The notes: generated by a model not told the origin, from the sequence alone. A DNA stretch of 64,000 nucleotides from Rhynochetos jubatus (GCA_027574665.1 CM050650.1:50575304-50639303), one strand, 5' to 3'. Shown: positions 24,101 through 38,576, counted from the stretch's first letter. A program made the numbers and translations.

Positions 24101-27100
24101 TAGATTGTGAAGGCCACACCTTTTTAAAAGTTTCAAAACACAGTAGGAAATAGCAGGTATTTAAAAATTGACAGCCAAACTGCGTTTTCTATAGGTACAC
24201 ACACACAAAGATAAAAAGAAAAGAAGCATAAACAGATATGTAAGAACAACTTTAAAATATAGTTTTGTATTTTCAGATGAACACCGAGAACTAAGGGAAG
24301 TTACTACTTTTGTCATTGAATTAGAGGAGGATACAGGCTAATCTGATACACAAATGTTTATACATAAATGTTTAAGACATTGATTTAAAGTTCCCATTGA
24401 AAAATGTCTTTGACAATTACTATGATGTTTCCTTTGGAATTTATAACAGATTAGATAATATATTGCCTTTTCTCTATATTTGTATTCATTTCTGTACAGC
24501 ATTTTACTTGCTAGTTCATTGTACTTGTTCATCACTTTGAAAGATATAGTGGACTTCTGTGAGATGAATACTCTTGCATGTTATGGACAGAAAATATTTC
24601 AATGTTCTACCACTTCAAACACAATCCAAATCATGAAACTGCTGGGAAATGAAAAACATAATATAATGCACCTTGATCATCAAATAGAGGAAAAATTTAA
24701 AAATAGTTCAGAATGATTGTAGCAAAGAGTATTCTATGCTATTTGATTCTTCATCCAGAAAGTGTGGTCTGGAAATGCTCATATTTGGCTGCATGCTCAA
24801 ACTACTACCTAACCAGAACACTAACCAAAAATGTTTTCATAATAAAAGGCTAATTTTCTTCTAGTTAAACTAACAAATTCTTCTGTATTTCTGAGATTTG
24901 TTTCTCGTGTGTTTGTCTCCCCCTTTCATCTTACATAATTCTCTATATCCACTTATTTTTTGTCCATTTGATGGTGCTTATGCTTTTGCTGTTAGTGTAG
25001 ATAATAACCTTGAGAGCATGTCCCCCAAGTTTACCAGAATGTTGAAGATCCATCTTTTAACCAGATAAAATACAAAAGAATATGTCGTTCTATAACTGAG
25101 CATGAAAATCTTATTGAGTTTTAGAACTTTGCTTGAATAGCAAGTTTTCCCTCCTCATTTGTAAATAGTCGATTCAGTTTTGAATAGGGCATTAGGACTA
25201 CTTTCAGATTATGTAACCAAACAACCGATAATCCTTAGTGTTTTCTTAGTTCTACAATAGGCAGTTTCTAATCAGAGCATTTTGATGTCGGCTCAATGTC
25301 TTCTGAATTAGATTTACTGTCATTTGATAAAATGTAATGTCTTTAATCAGGAAAATACAATGTCATGCAAGCAGCAAGATTTTTGAGTAATGACATCAAA
25401 GACAGGAGTACCCTGCTTCTATGAAATCAAGGGTGAAGGCCCAACACACCAACCTGATTTGCAGCAGTAAGATGACAGTGCACTCATTCTAAGCCAAGGG
25501 AAAAGGAGTGAAATACAAAATGACTCTTGATCTCTCTCAGTGTTGCAATTATTTCCAGTAGCCCTGATAATTGCAATAAATGGTTTATTTTTTACTTTAT
25601 GAACTCCAAAGAAAGCATTACATTGGTCACAATACTTTGCTTTCCATATTTTCTCAGACATCCTTGGAAAATTGGTGGGAGAGTGATCCTAAGAAATATA
25701 AACAATATAATGGGTACAAATGAATCTGTTTTGCATGCTGTAGTCTTGAAAATCTCCTTTCATTTTTATGGATTTAGTGGTTGGCTTCACAGGCTATTGA
25801 AATAAAGCTGTTAATCTCATTATTTATGCCACAGTCTTTCAGATTTTGTCATTTGATTCACTTTTCTTAGATTTGTTTCACATTCAGTAACTTGTTAACC
25901 AGTTAGATTTCTGGTTGCAGAACAGTTTTCATGTCATTTAATGCTCCGTCAGTGTGTGTCATAAATGTAAGAAGAAACTGTTTTGTATATAGATTGTAGG
26001 GCTTATTAAATGGCTTATATAGAGAGAGAGGCTTTCCTATGACTTAGAATCTTTATCTGTGGTAGGATTTGCACTTAATTGTACTCCTTTCTCATGCTGT
26101 TTCTGTGATGTTTACAATACTCCTAACCTCGTGAAGTCAGATTTCTCGTCCAACATGCACTGACCTATTTCTCACTCATTTTGTACTAAATAGTACCCTC
26201 TCTGCACCCCTAAACCCCCTATGCTGCATATTGGTTAAGGTCACTACACACCTGGTATACCCGGTGCAATTGGTCAAGCATTTCACTCTATAGTTCTTTT
26301 TCTGCTTGCTTTTTAACCAATCTAGGATTTTTCCATATCTGAGGAAAGATTAATTCATCACCAGCTAATATAAGGAGAGTTTTTCAAAAAATAATGTAAA
26401 AATAGGCTGTTATCTTTCCCCTGTTTCTCCTTCAGACAATGCTGGGATGTATGTACACACAAATTTTCAGGAGTGTTCAACCTTCCCTATTGTCTGCTTC
26501 CATTGAAGTTCAGAGTAAGCGTGAGAATATTCAACTGAAAGCAGAATTTCTAAGAATTCCACATGTGAGCTAAATGTATTTATTTTGTAAGAAGAAAAAG
26601 AGATGCTAAGTTACAGAGTTTTAAGTTCTTACCAGCCTAGAATTGGTTTTAGCTAGGCTTTTTAATTAAGAAAGAATGAACTCAGGACCGTGTGATGCCA
26701 GCCTATGTTAAAGTACCCTCTTCTAAATTATTGCCAATCCTCAACAAAGGCAGACTGAAAAGTGCCTCTCTTTTTTACTGAATCTGTGCATGTTTGGAGA
26801 AGTGTCTAAGTTTTTATGTGAAGAAATATCTGCCTTAATACTATTCCTAATAATTTTGTTTGATACTGTCCTGGGAAGTCAAACTGTCCTAGATGACATA
26901 GTTTCTGGGAAAACTTACTTCTACCTTTTCCTGATAACATAATCAGCCATATTCTACCAATGTTCTGTGATAAGAAATCAATTAGTAAAGAAAATTAGGC
27001 GGAGTAAGGAGTGACTACAAACATTGGCATGTTTTGAAATATAGTTCCACTCATTGTACATGCCTAGACCATGGAATAGTACCTGTGGATGGACAGCAAT

Positions 27101-30100
27101 TTTCTTAAAGCTATTTTCTAAAACTATGGGAACAAATAGCCCAAAGACTTTACTAAAAATGCAAGCTCAAAAAGACAATGCCTTAAAAATGGATTAGATG
27201 CAAAGTATGGGCAGAAGTCATATCACAAAATCCTTACGAACTGCCTGTTGAGTGTGTACCAGATTACAGTTATCATGCTGGGGAATGCACACAGGAGTTT
27301 ACATTTCAAGAATGAATCCAGCAAGGCAGACTATTTAATTTTTATTTTACTTCAGTATGTTGTTACTCACAAGTCTTAACAAGATAATAGTGACCTCTGT
27401 GTATGTTAACAGCCACAAGCTTTGCTTAAAAACTTTCCGTGGTGATAGTTGCCTGAATAGTTACTGAATACTTTGCTGTATTAAATATTTAACATTGTTA
27501 TAACTGCGTCATTATATTGTGAAGAATTAGGAAAGTAAGCAAACAAGAAATGAGGATCTCTATGTGGGAAACATGTTCCTAAACAATGCCAAACTGTGCA
27601 CTCAGTATGTCTGAACATTTTGTCAGTTTTTCCAGAACATGCATCTATTTTCTTTTCATGGCAAAATACTGCTAGCTGTCCCAGGAACACTTGTTGATTC
27701 TCACTATCTTGTGACAAAAACTGAAGAAACACAGGCAATACCATATTCACAGGGAAGCCAAGAAAAGTTAGAGACAATACAGAGATTTCCAAAGGGCAAA
27801 TGTGATGAAAGTTAGAATACAGGTACTGAATGTGGCAAGGAAGTTTTCTAAGAGTAAAAGCATTTTATTACTAAAACAGGCCAAAGTCAAATTGTTGCAT
27901 GGATTGAAGAGGATAGTTGTGTGCTAGTGGTAAAAATAAATAGAAGAAAAGCTGCAGATCTCATTGTAATAAATTTTGCCATAGGATTTGAAATTCAAGT
28001 TTTCAGTTGAATGAGTTTACAGTATTGAATTTCCCTTCAGTTTCTGACTGAAATAATTTCATATAACCTCCACTATTTATTGAGTAGAAGCATCATAAAT
28101 TTTAACAGATCTGTTATATAAACGATGCAACTGAGATGAGCAGGGTAGAAATACCTGCATAAATGAACAGATGTGGCTGTGTTTTAGATACCATGGCATT
28201 CTTTTGGAAAGAGAAAGCTTCACCACTACAACTCTGTCACTAGTGGTGATATGCACAGTAAGAATTATGAAGGCTGGAAAATGTGTAGAACAGCAGTCCA
28301 CCTATCTGTAGTGAAATATTGGATCTACTCAAATTAGTGTCTCCGTTCCCACACATTTTATTTTACTGGATTCCCAGTATTGGTTTAGGGTCTGAAAGAA
28401 CTCCTACTCTCCTGAGTACTCTTGTTATGTTAGATCTGACCTAAACCAGTAAGGTAAAGTTCCAGGATAATGAATGCCATAAGGAGGATAGAGAAACCCA
28501 GGCTAAAGTACATTTCAGGCAGCACTTAGAGAAGAAACTAGATGGCCTTTTTGCCAGTTCCTGGAGTCATGTGGAATCTCTCTCTGACCTAATATCCTCT
28601 GTGGCTTCGCAATCATCCTAAGTGTCTTTATCCATCTTTCCTGAAAGCATAAAGGACTAAACAAACCCCAGAGCAGAGTCCCTTTAATTTCATTGCACAG
28701 TGAAATGAGGTGGGGCTATAGAAATGTTCTTGATCTTTTTCTAGTATGTCTGTTAAATAGTGGGTGTCACCTCAGATTCATTCTATTTTGTATATCAGCA
28801 TAGTTTTTAACATAGTCTAGGAATGTTTCTGTAAGTTTGCATTGCTTTATGGAGTTTTTCTCTCCTTTATGGAGTTTCGTATGTCTAGCGGTGAAGCTCT
28901 TGGATGGAATTAATGTCTGTTTTGGGAGACGGCTACATCAGTAAATTAAGGCTATATTAGGAGCATGGTACATTTTTCCAAATTGTAGCCATCTAAAATT
29001 TAGGTGTTTAACCCAAGCTAATTGTCTAAGTTCTGTTTCTAGTACTGCTGAGTCTTGTTTAAGCACATGCATTGTAGCAAGCATACAGAGATCATACTCT
29101 GTGTTAGAAAAGCGTTGACAATTTTAGTACTGCTGTTTTCAGTAAGACAACTTTGGTGCGTCTGTACTGGTCACCTAGCTTGTGTATTTCCAAGTGAATG
29201 AAACAGGCCTGTGCAAAGGCTCCAGCACTGCTACGCAGTCACCCATGCATTTCTGTTGCTAGCATACTCTCTGGCGTGGGTTTCATCTGCTCCGATCTAG
29301 CAATCTCCCAGACAGTTCTCAGGAGTGGCTCGAGTCAACAGCATATGCTAGGATCTGTTCCCGAGAGGCACTTCAGCTGCTACTGTACTATTTTGAGGCT
29401 GAAAATAATTCTGACTCACTTGCCAGAATAAAAACTGCGCTGTGTTGCCAGCCTCAGAACCAGAGGTTAGTCCCTAGCCTGTTTATTTGTTCTTCCTTCT
29501 CTAGACCAGTGCTGATCTCAAAAGTATCCGGGATTTATTTGGAAGTTATATAGTCTGTCTGTGGGACTTTATGTGTCTGGTAGCTCTGGGATATATATAG
29601 GACATTACTCCTACTCTTGTCCATTTTAGTCTGTTGGGACTATCTAGTGCCTTGATAACCCTCACAAGTTGCTCTTTAGGCCAGACAGGGTTCTTTATCT
29701 CAACAGTGCATTCACTGACCAGACATCGTTTATGAGATCATTGTTATATTAACATTTTCATGTAATAGAAGTTGCTTTGGAATTTAAGTTCATTTAGGTC
29801 ATATGGAGTTTCTGAAAATGGACGTAGAATCTCTGACTCCCTATCCTTACTTTATCCCTTTGGGTCCTATTGTAGTTCCCTAACTATTGCAGGAGATGCA
29901 TCTTCTCCTTGGAGAGTTCATCCATCCGTTCTGTTCGAGTACCTGAAAGATATTAAAACATCTGATGTTTTTTAATACTAGACCCTCAAACCATGACCAG
30001 AACAAGCTCAAGGAAATTCAGATAAAAAGTACAGAGGTGTTTAGAAGAGAACGGAAAGCTGCACACACATATTAAGATGAACTAGAAAACTGCAGTCCTT

Positions 30101-31865
30101 GTAGGAAAATGTTCTCCATCTGATAAACTGAATATCATTACTGCTATAAAAAGAAACAATGTATATCACATATACTTGTATGTGGATCATCAGTATATCT
30201 GCAGGTCCTATGCGATTGTAAAGACCCTGAGGATGGATGTATCTACTTGTGTTAGTGCAAAGAATAAAGTTTCTTATCCTCTGCGGTGTGTCCCAGTGAA
30301 GAAGGCTACTGAGACAGAGAAGCATAGCTGAACAGTGGGTTTAGCAGCAAATGTAACAGATCAGGTAGGAGACAAACTGTGGCAGTCAGGCAGCCTGAAA
30401 TTAGTCAAAAATCTGTAAAGATGTAAACTTTTTAAAAGATGAAAAGCAAATTTGTGTTCTGTATGGGCAGAAAGCAAATAATGTTGGCCTTACCATGAAT
30501 TTTATAAGGAATGGCTTGCTGGAAAGCTCACCAAACAATATTGCTGAAGATAGGCAGTGGGTTTTGTTTGAAATACTTGGCTTCAGAGCAAAAGCTGGAA
30601 CGGGAACATGTTATAATTGCCATTTTTAAATCTAAATCAGCAAGAAAGGAGTCATTTTCCCTATTAAATTGCACATTGCTCATCAACCCCTTGGGGGAAT
30701 TAAAAGTTAAAAGATGTGTTAAAGAAGACAAAGAAAAACAGCAACAATAATACCAAAGCAGAATGAATAGCTAACTGAAAAAAATTGAAACATCTCTAAA
30801 CAGAAGAAAATTAAGATTAGACAAAATGCAGTGAGGTAATCCTTTCTTTTAGTGTTAAAGTGTCAGGCTTGTTCAGCTTCTGATATCAGTGGGCAATAGA
30901 GAGTGGGAATGCAAAACGCACATGTGTGCTCATAATTTAGAGAGTGTTCCTGAAGTGATAACAAGGGAAATTCACAAAAAGAAGTATTTCAAGAATTAAT
31001 AGCACATCTTGCTTTTGAGTGGCTTCAAATCCAAATCTTGTCCCTGTTGTAACTGCAAAGCCTTTTTCAGCTCCGGTCTTATGCCCTCAATGCCATGCAA
31101 AAGAACTTCATTGCTAGTGTTATGTTAACATACATTTATGAATTTTAAATGCACTGTGGTTGTTCAAGTGGTTGGTCATCAAATATGGGAAAATGAAATG
31201 ATAGAACAGAAACATACAAACTGCTGTAGTTGTGATGCTTCATTAAGGTTCCTAAAATGAGAACATTTATGAGAACTTGACTTTGAAGTCCTTATCCGTA
31301 AAGCTGTTTTTCAGAAGTACTGCCAGGATGAACTGATGTAGTCGGACAAGCTCTTTTAAGACATAATGAACTCTGCAGTATCTTTCTTGCAGCTGTGTCA
31401 GCTTCCATAGGAGTTAACAGGGGGTTATGTAAACAGGAAATAGACACAGGCTGGCATAAATTTGGATTCCTTATCAGCCCTGTCATGTACACTACTTACA
31501 GGCATCAAAACAAACAACAGTTTAGTAGAAGTAAAAGAGAGAAGCAGAATTGTTTTATATCAGAATATTGGCTTCAAATCAAAGTAGGAGAACTGCTTAA
31601 GCACACAATACTACTGTAGCTGAGAGCACTTTTATTGTAAGCATCTCTCTACAGACACACATGACTTTCTGAAAACTTCTTTTAGCTGAAGTCTATCGTG
31701 TTTATTTTCAGCAGAGTTGATTTTTTTTCCAAGTTTATGAAAACTTTTTCAGTATGTGAGTTGTGAGCTTAAAAAGCATACCTCATCAAATGAGACCTTT
31801 TGAATTTTAAAATCCAAAGTGTGGGATGAATGAGTATTCTGAGAATTTATATTCAAAAAAAATTG
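18185..31865. other. long AT-rich non-coding stretch
   Basis: No LINE, LTR, DNA transposon, tRNA or credible exon was recognised in these 13.7 kb. Open frames are short and unmatched. Small local structures include a GC-richer patch near 18,340-18,660, the word CCAAATGGATGTT repeated near 21,665 and 21,750, and a 9-bp inverted repeat at 28,220-28,249. It may contain conserved regulatory elements, which cannot be detected without alignment to other species. Confidence 0.5.
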
Positions 31866-31883
31866 CTATTGACATGTCAATAG
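31866..31883. repeat. 18-bp perfect palindrome
   Basis: CTATTGACATGTCAATAG is its own reverse complement with no spacer. A dimeric factor could bind such a site, but a palindrome of this size is only mildly unexpected in a window this long. Confidence 0.85.
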
Positions 31884-33056
31884 TATGTTTTTCATACAGT
31901 GAAATATTTACATTCACATGCACCAGCAGCTTATAGTGACTTGTAGGGTGGAGCGAGTAAGGATGTAGTCTTCATATTCTGTGAGACTACATATGAAGAA
32001 TCTAGAAGAAAACCAACCGGCTGGATAGAGAGGATAACTGGTAACATTTGTTTGCAGTACAGTTAAGTCTAAAATCCATTGGAAAAAAAACCCCAGTAAT
32101 TTCTTTTAAACCCCTCGTAGGAAAGAAAAAAAAAGGAAATTGTGTAGGAAGGTAGGAAATCATGCTTGAAAATTGGAAATCCAACAGATAATTCTTCCCC
32201 AAAGTAATAAATACATTAAAAGTGAGTTGACAGAACAAGAAATTCTTTGTAGCTTCAAACTTGTATTTGAAATTTTTCACTTTGCAAGGAGATTGCAGTT
32301 GCTGTGTCTGAAGACACAGTCTGAGGCTGGAGCTTTAAGCTTTTATTTCTATAAAACAGCATTCAGAATGTTGGGGAGAAGGAAAATACCATTATCAAAA
32401 TTTAAATTCAATGGCACATATGCAATTCCTTTGTTATCCCCTGGTTTGTATAATGTTAATTTCCTGGCAAGCGATCATTCAAAATCGTAAGGATTTAGAT
32501 TTTAGATTTAGAAGAAGGATGGAGTCTTTTTTACTGTCTTTTACCTGTGCTGAAATTAAGCACTAAGATGAACAAGTAAATCTTACAGATGTAGCCATAC
32601 ATGAAATCTAATGAATAAAAACATTTTTCTTTTTTCTTTTGTTTTTTGTGCTGAAAGTTAGTCTAAATATACCTCACATAGTTACTGTGTTGCCTGAAGT
32701 GTTGCCTATTCTGTAAAGCTCACATACTTTGTTTTCCACTACTAATTTTAAATGATGCACAAGTTACTTTCTACCTTTTTGTAGAGCAAATAGTTAAAAT
32801 TTAGAGCCTAATTATATACAAATGAAAATGTTTGAACCTTTCTGAAGTCCAAATAGGAATGCACTGAAATATCAACAACTCATTTTATATAGATGAATTA
32901 TTAGCCGCTACTTATAGAGCATTAAAAGGAAACACTTCAAGTGGTTTTTGCTCTATTTTGCAGTCAAAGGATAACACTTTACATTGCTGATTAGTAGGCT
33001 GGAATTCAACTGTAAGACTTGAAATACATTTATTTACTAAAAAATGCAATGTTTTG
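31884..33056. other. non-coding DNA
   Basis: AT-rich flank of the following LTR. A minus-strand frame (32280-32002, 92 codons) and a plus-strand frame (32173-32490, 105 codons) overlap and match nothing I recognise. Confidence 0.5.
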
Positions 33057-33330
33057 TGTGCTCGTTTTGCTTGGGATAGAGTTAATTCTCTTCACAGCAG
33101 CTGGTATGACACTGTGTTTTGAATCTGTGCTGAGCAGAATGTTGACAACACATCAATGGTTTTAGGTTTAGCCAAGCAATGTTTACATCAAGCCAAGGAC
33201 TTTCAGTTTCTCACACTGCACCTGTGTTCCCAGCTTCTTTGCTACAAGAAGCTGGGAGGGGATACAGCCAGAACAGCTGACCCAAACTGACCAAAGGGAT
33301 ATTTCATGCCATAAAATGTTATGCTCCGCA

Positions 33331-33336
33331 TATAAG
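33331..33336 (+). promoter_or_regulatory. TATA motif of the 33-kb LTR
   Basis: TATAAG follows ATGCTCCGCA in U3, in the same relative position as the TATA motif of the homologous minus-strand LTR. This was presumably the core promoter of the ancestral provirus. Current activity is unknown. Confidence 0.55.
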
Positions 33337-33496
33337 TTGGGGGGAAGCTCTCGGGGCACTCTTAGGCTCTCACGGTCTCTCTCTGGCTTTTGCTGCTTGT
33401 GGACGGGCTGGGTGATGGTCAACGGTTGATGAGCAGTTGTAAAATTTGGGGGTTTTCCCCAGTGCTGTTTTCCTTTTCATTGCATGTTATTATCAT

Positions 33497-33545
33497 AATT
33501 AGTAGTAGTAGTCGTAATATTCTAATTACTATTATTATTATTTGA
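33497..33545. repeat. degenerate (TAG/TTA)n trinucleotide tract within LTR
   Basis: Runs of TAG (AGTAGTAGTAG) and ATT (TATTATTATTATT) units separated by a few non-repeat bases. A similar TAG run occurs in the LTR at 51.8 kb (near 52,186-52,197), so the tract appears to be part of the LTR family rather than a later gain. Confidence 0.7.
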
Positions 33546-33734
33546 ATTACATAGTCTTAGTATAGTATTATTAGCATAACAATTTTATTTATTTTTAATT
33601 TTTAAACTTTTCTTATCTCAACCCATGAGTTCTCATGTTTTTCCTTTGATTCTGTCCCCCATCCCACTGGGGCAGGGGGAGGTGAGTGAGCATCTGTGTG
33701 ATGCTTAGTTGCTGACTGGGGTTAAACCATGACG

Positions 33735-36700
33735 GTTTGTCTATAACAAGAAAAGAAGATCAACCACGAACGCTGAACGAAAAGGCAAAATAAATATCTT
33801 CTCTTTAATAAGATGTGATGGGAAGAGGTAGGTCTAAAACAAATGTATAAAGCCCAGGAAGCTGGTTCTGTGCAACTTGGTTCCAGACTCCTTTTCTTAT
33901 GCATTTTCCTCTTTATGTTTTATTCACAAATAGTACTCTTTTTTTCTGTGAGCTCTGCTCCATCTGCATAGGGTGAGTACACTCCTTTACACTGTCATCT
34001 CCACTGAAAGGCTTTGGTCTTTTTTTAATATGTTCTGTGACTTTCTGTCACCTAAATGGGCACTGATACATTTCTGATAGTGACGGGGACACTGCAGTAG
34101 ATTCTTCGTCAGATGAAGTGTAATCCGAGACGAATTCATTTCCAAAAGAAATTCTTTACCTCATACAACTCATAGGTTTCATGCAGAAATTACTTTGTAA
34201 AGCTTTGTGGTCTGTGCTGAATCTGGAGCCAGACCTGAAAATCATAATTGTCCCCGCTGACTCTAAAGGCTGTGAACTTCATTTAGTACAAGTCATGGAC
34301 AGTTTAGCACCTGGTGATATCTTTATCTTTTCTGCCTTATATTGAATTTGAACTCCTAACAGGGAAGTAAAGACCCTGTTGTCAAATGCCTGCATCCTGT
34401 ATTCAGCGACTTGGTATGGAATTAGATACTTCAATTTTTATATGATGCATTTAAAACATTTCTATAGAATGCAGCTTTTTTCCAAATATGCCCTTAGGAG
34501 TCTAACAATAATCAAGTGTAAATTGCTTCTAACTTGAAATACCAATAATAAGAAAATACAGATATAATAGAGATTTTAGTCCTAACTAGAAACATTGGTG
34601 ATTAAAACTGACATGACCTAAATGTCTCTCTACAAATGTATTTAAACTCCCAATGTTTTATGATACTGCCAAGGAATAAAAAAAAATTTATTAGAGAATG
34701 ATCCAAATTTTGCAGCTCTTGAATGCTAAGGATTATATTTAAGATGACCGTGGCAAATTGGATTCTCTGTCAATTCTGCACCTGCACGTATGATACTTTA
34801 ACAGCTTTGGTTAAAGAAATTTAGCTTCATTCTTGTTTGACACTAAGGCATGGTCATTTCTTGGAAGTGAGAAATATTTGAATGAGATTAATAAATTCGT
34901 CACTATTTAAAAACAGATTAAGATAAAATGGAACATGCCATAATGAGAATGGTGTTGTCACTAGCTTCATTTGATCTGAGGCAGTTAGATTACAATGTGC
35001 CTTTCTTTATGAGGCAGTTTTGCTAAGACAAATATTGTTAGTTTAGAATTAATTGTGCAGAAATTTAAATACATAGATCTTTGTTTTTAAATGAAATTAG
35101 TGCTCCTTCTAATGACAGAATCTTGTGCTTTCTTGTTAAAAACAAAGTATAGTGTACGAGAATAATGGTAAAGCAAATTAATCATACCTGGTGCAGTAAT
35201 TTTCCCTTGGAAAATGCTCATTTTACATAGTAGAAATGTTTCTCAAGTCTTCCAATTCTGTCCAAATGGTCAATGGAAATCATGCAGTCAGTAATAATCA
35301 AAAAATGAAAATTCCATTAAAAAAAAAAAAAAGGAGGTTTGGACATCTGATTCCATTACATCTTTGCAACATTTGATTTGATGCGGAATCAGTCTTCCAT
35401 ATTTTTAATGAGAGATTTACTAGCAACTGTTGGCTCAGTTGAAGAGAGTCAGGCTCAGTCTCTGTCTTCTTCCATCTCCTTTTAAGTTTCTGAAGGATGA
35501 AACTTCTTTTGTTTACCCAACTGTAAAAATATAATGTATAGATGATGTCCTTTACTAGTGTATTAACTTCCATCTTAAAATACACATGTAAGTTGGTTGT
35601 AATGTTATGGTGGTGACTAAAGTGATTATTATCATTTTCCTGATGCATTGCCTCTTGGGCAAACCATTGCCTATTCCAAGATTCAACATTTTGTCTCTTA
35701 CCCTTTATGGGCTGCAGGAATGCACTTAAACTTCAGGCTCCAGCTTCATATCCATATACATGCTATCCAGATCCTCAGTTTCATAATTAAAAAAAAAAAA
35801 AAAAGTTTTGTCCCTTTGACATTTTCTAATCCAAGGAAAAAATTTACTTACTTCATTTATACATATTTTAATTATATGCTTCCATTATAAGAAAAAGTTC
35901 TCAGTCATATCTCACCCAAAGAAAAAGTTTTCATTTCCAAATAAAAGTACTGCTTTCTCTTTTTTACTCTTCCTCATCTTTCCTGAAAATTTGGAGCCAT
36001 AAATGTGATAACCATATGAAAATTTCATGCTGCAGTGGATTGTGGGGTTTTTTATAGAATTTTCTTACCAGAAACTTTACCATTTGGTGATTATCACTTT
36101 CCATAAGGTAACTCTCAGAACTGCGGCTGTGTGCCAATTTATAAAATTGAAGTGGCCACAGTTCACTAGTTATTCTATGTAGGAAGTAAAGTTGTTAGAT
36201 GTAAATGTGATAAATATTGCTAGGTAATGGATTACACTGTATAAACCAAACAATAATTGTTTTATGGTAGTTATTAAAATGTTCTTTAAGACTGGCCCCA
36301 GGATCAAAGTTGAAATAATTAATATTTTAGAGTTTGCTTAAATTTACCCTTCTGTATTTAAAGAAATCCCTGCTTATTGATAGAGTACTAGGCATTTTGT
36401 GAAATTATTCTAAAAATAATAATATATGATAATATAAACCTACTTTAATGTTAATAACATGAAATAATTTTTTCAAGTTATGTGTATACTGGAAAAGTTA
36501 TTTCATTGTAAATGCTACAGAAAAGTGGATTTTCTTCTGACTTTTAAATTAGCATTTTCTTCTTTTAAGGAATAATTACAGATTTTTTTTCTAAATAACT
36601 TCTAAAGTATTCATACTATCCATATTTGTTGCTCTGTTTCTTCCTTGCACGTTATGTTAGTTTCCCAGAAGAAATGTATTTCCTCTGTCGTCCCACAATA

Positions 36701-38576
36701 TTTTTATGTCTTTGAGTAATTGTCATCATCTCATACACCTCCTGCAGATTTTTTTAGCTATAGCTTGAATTTAGTTTAAAGTTAATCATAGTATTTTTCC
36801 CATGTTTTATAGCACTGTGGTCTTAGTATGTGAATTATATTATACAACTTTATTAGAAGAGTATGCATGGGGAGCAGTTGAAATTTGAGGCTCCTTCTGG
36901 CATCATTCCTAGACATTCAGGAACATTCACAGAAACTATGAGAGGCAACATAAGGAGCAAGAGCAGTTGGCAAACGCCCCGTGATTCGTTTAGTGTAGTT
37001 CTCCCTCTGGGTCTTCTTGCTCTGGGCATTTGCAGGGCAGACTCTCAGCAGGCCATGGAGGACACCTGCTCAGTGCATTGGGGCTAAAGCAGCACTGGTA
37101 GGATGTTGCAAATATTCCGTATGTCCTTCTGCAGGTCACTGTAAGGTGAGGACAGTGTTGATGTTCTGGAGGTGATAACACATGCTATAAAGAACTAATA
37201 TTTTTAAATCTGCTAGAGCAGATATACAATCCCAGACCAACTTTGCCTCTGTGCAGGTTTGGATGATTGGGCATAGGGTGGTTTTAACAGGTTATGAATG
37301 TATATGCATTATTAATGGTACTCATAGACTCATTTTAGTAACTGACAACTTTTAGGAATGCCTCACTAATGTTTCAGAGGGCGTGGTATGGTTCTGCATC
37401 AGGACTTTTAGTACAAACTTCAGATTAGATACAGTCATACAGAACACGTTTTTATCTTTACATTGCAATTACCATGAGAGTGGCAGAAGCTTTGGTAAGT
37501 CTCACATTCTGAGTTACAAATACTAATTGTTTGATCCCAGACTTAAGTGGCACAGTAATCATCATCAAGCTCAGTAACTAATGGTAATAGATGAAAACCT
37601 GCTGATCATCCAGCTGCCAGTGATGATGAGAGAGAGATTATGGAGGCAGCATTGAAATTTCTTTGTTTAAGACTGTATTGGACTATGAATATTATCTTAA
37701 TGGCTTTTCCCAGCTTTGGTTATGAATAATAATAATAATCTTATCTGTATTTAATTTAGGGATCAAAAAATCCATATTTTAAATATACATGACAGGTATT
37801 ATTTCTCTAGAAACTCCATAATGCAGAGCAGTTTTCGCATACTCTAAAATCAAAAAGGACACAGCAAAGTTTGTTACAATATTTTGTGATTTTTTTAATC
37901 TTCATTTTTCTCAGTAGATATTTGACAACTTAAAATCCCTGGTTTTTATGCTGTCACCTTTATTTGATTAAGAAAAATAACAGTTATTCATTTAGTCACA
38001 TAAATTGCAGAACTTGATGTTGAGACTCAATTCATGCTGGCAGGACTCGGCGGCATTGTGGAATTTCAATGACTTTCATAAACTCTGAATAGAAATTGGA
38101 GTTTTCAGCAATTGACATGTGCGGGGCCACAGAGCCTTGCTCCAGACAGTTTTAGTAGCATTTCTGGTCTCCACTTGGGAATATTGAAAATACATATTTA
38201 ATAGTATGTCATCTCTTGAATTACATTAAGAAATAGTATTGAAACTTAATGGAATCTTTTGTTTTGGAATATTGACCTTGTGTCATCGTAAAATTGGATA
38301 GAGATATAAACATAGATTTTGATCTGGAAGAAAGTTATTATTTTTGAAAATCATGCTGTTTTCTCATGCATTGGTGTATGACAGCAGAACCACTAGCTGT
38401 AGTTACTGAAACAGAAGCAGAAATAGGGGCACTACAAAGAGATGTGAATCTTTGGAAAAAAGTACGTGTGAATACGTCTCCGTAGAGCTGAGCTTTGACT
38501 GCACTGAGGACTAAGCAATGGCTTTAGTAGCAGTATATTTTTGGCTGGGTTCCTGTACAAATCCCGCTGTATCTAA
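33735..38576. other. non-coding DNA
   Basis: AT-rich with A-runs near 35,319 and 35,789. A minus-strand frame (35648-35298, 116 codons) has no recognised domain. No repeat family or exon recognised. Confidence 0.5.

Larger units (their letters stand above)
33057..33734 (+). mobile_element. solo LTR of an avian class II (ERVK-like) retrovirus
   Basis: This begins TGTGCTCGTTTTGCTTGGG and ends GGGGTTAAACCATGACG, close to the TG...CA ends of the family, with the last A changed to G. U3 contains AGAGTTAATTCTCTTCACAG, GACAGCTGACCCAAACTGACC and a TATAAG at 33,331. U5 contains CTTATCTCAACCCATGAG. A trinucleotide-rich stretch (TAG/TTA units, about 33,500-33,545) lies between them. About 678 bp long, with no primer-binding site or internal region, so it is a solo LTR. 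The flanks GTTTTG (33051-33056) and GTTTG (33735-33739) may be the remains of a target duplication. It shares both ends with the minus-strand LTR at 15.3-15.9 kb but differs centrally. Confidence 0.88.

Noticed and set aside
28220-28249. 9-bp inverted repeat as an RNA gene or terminator
   Set aside because: Arms of 9-10 bp with short loops are expected by chance in 64 kb of AT-rich DNA. The same applies to 46,442-46,465 and 47,773-47,800.
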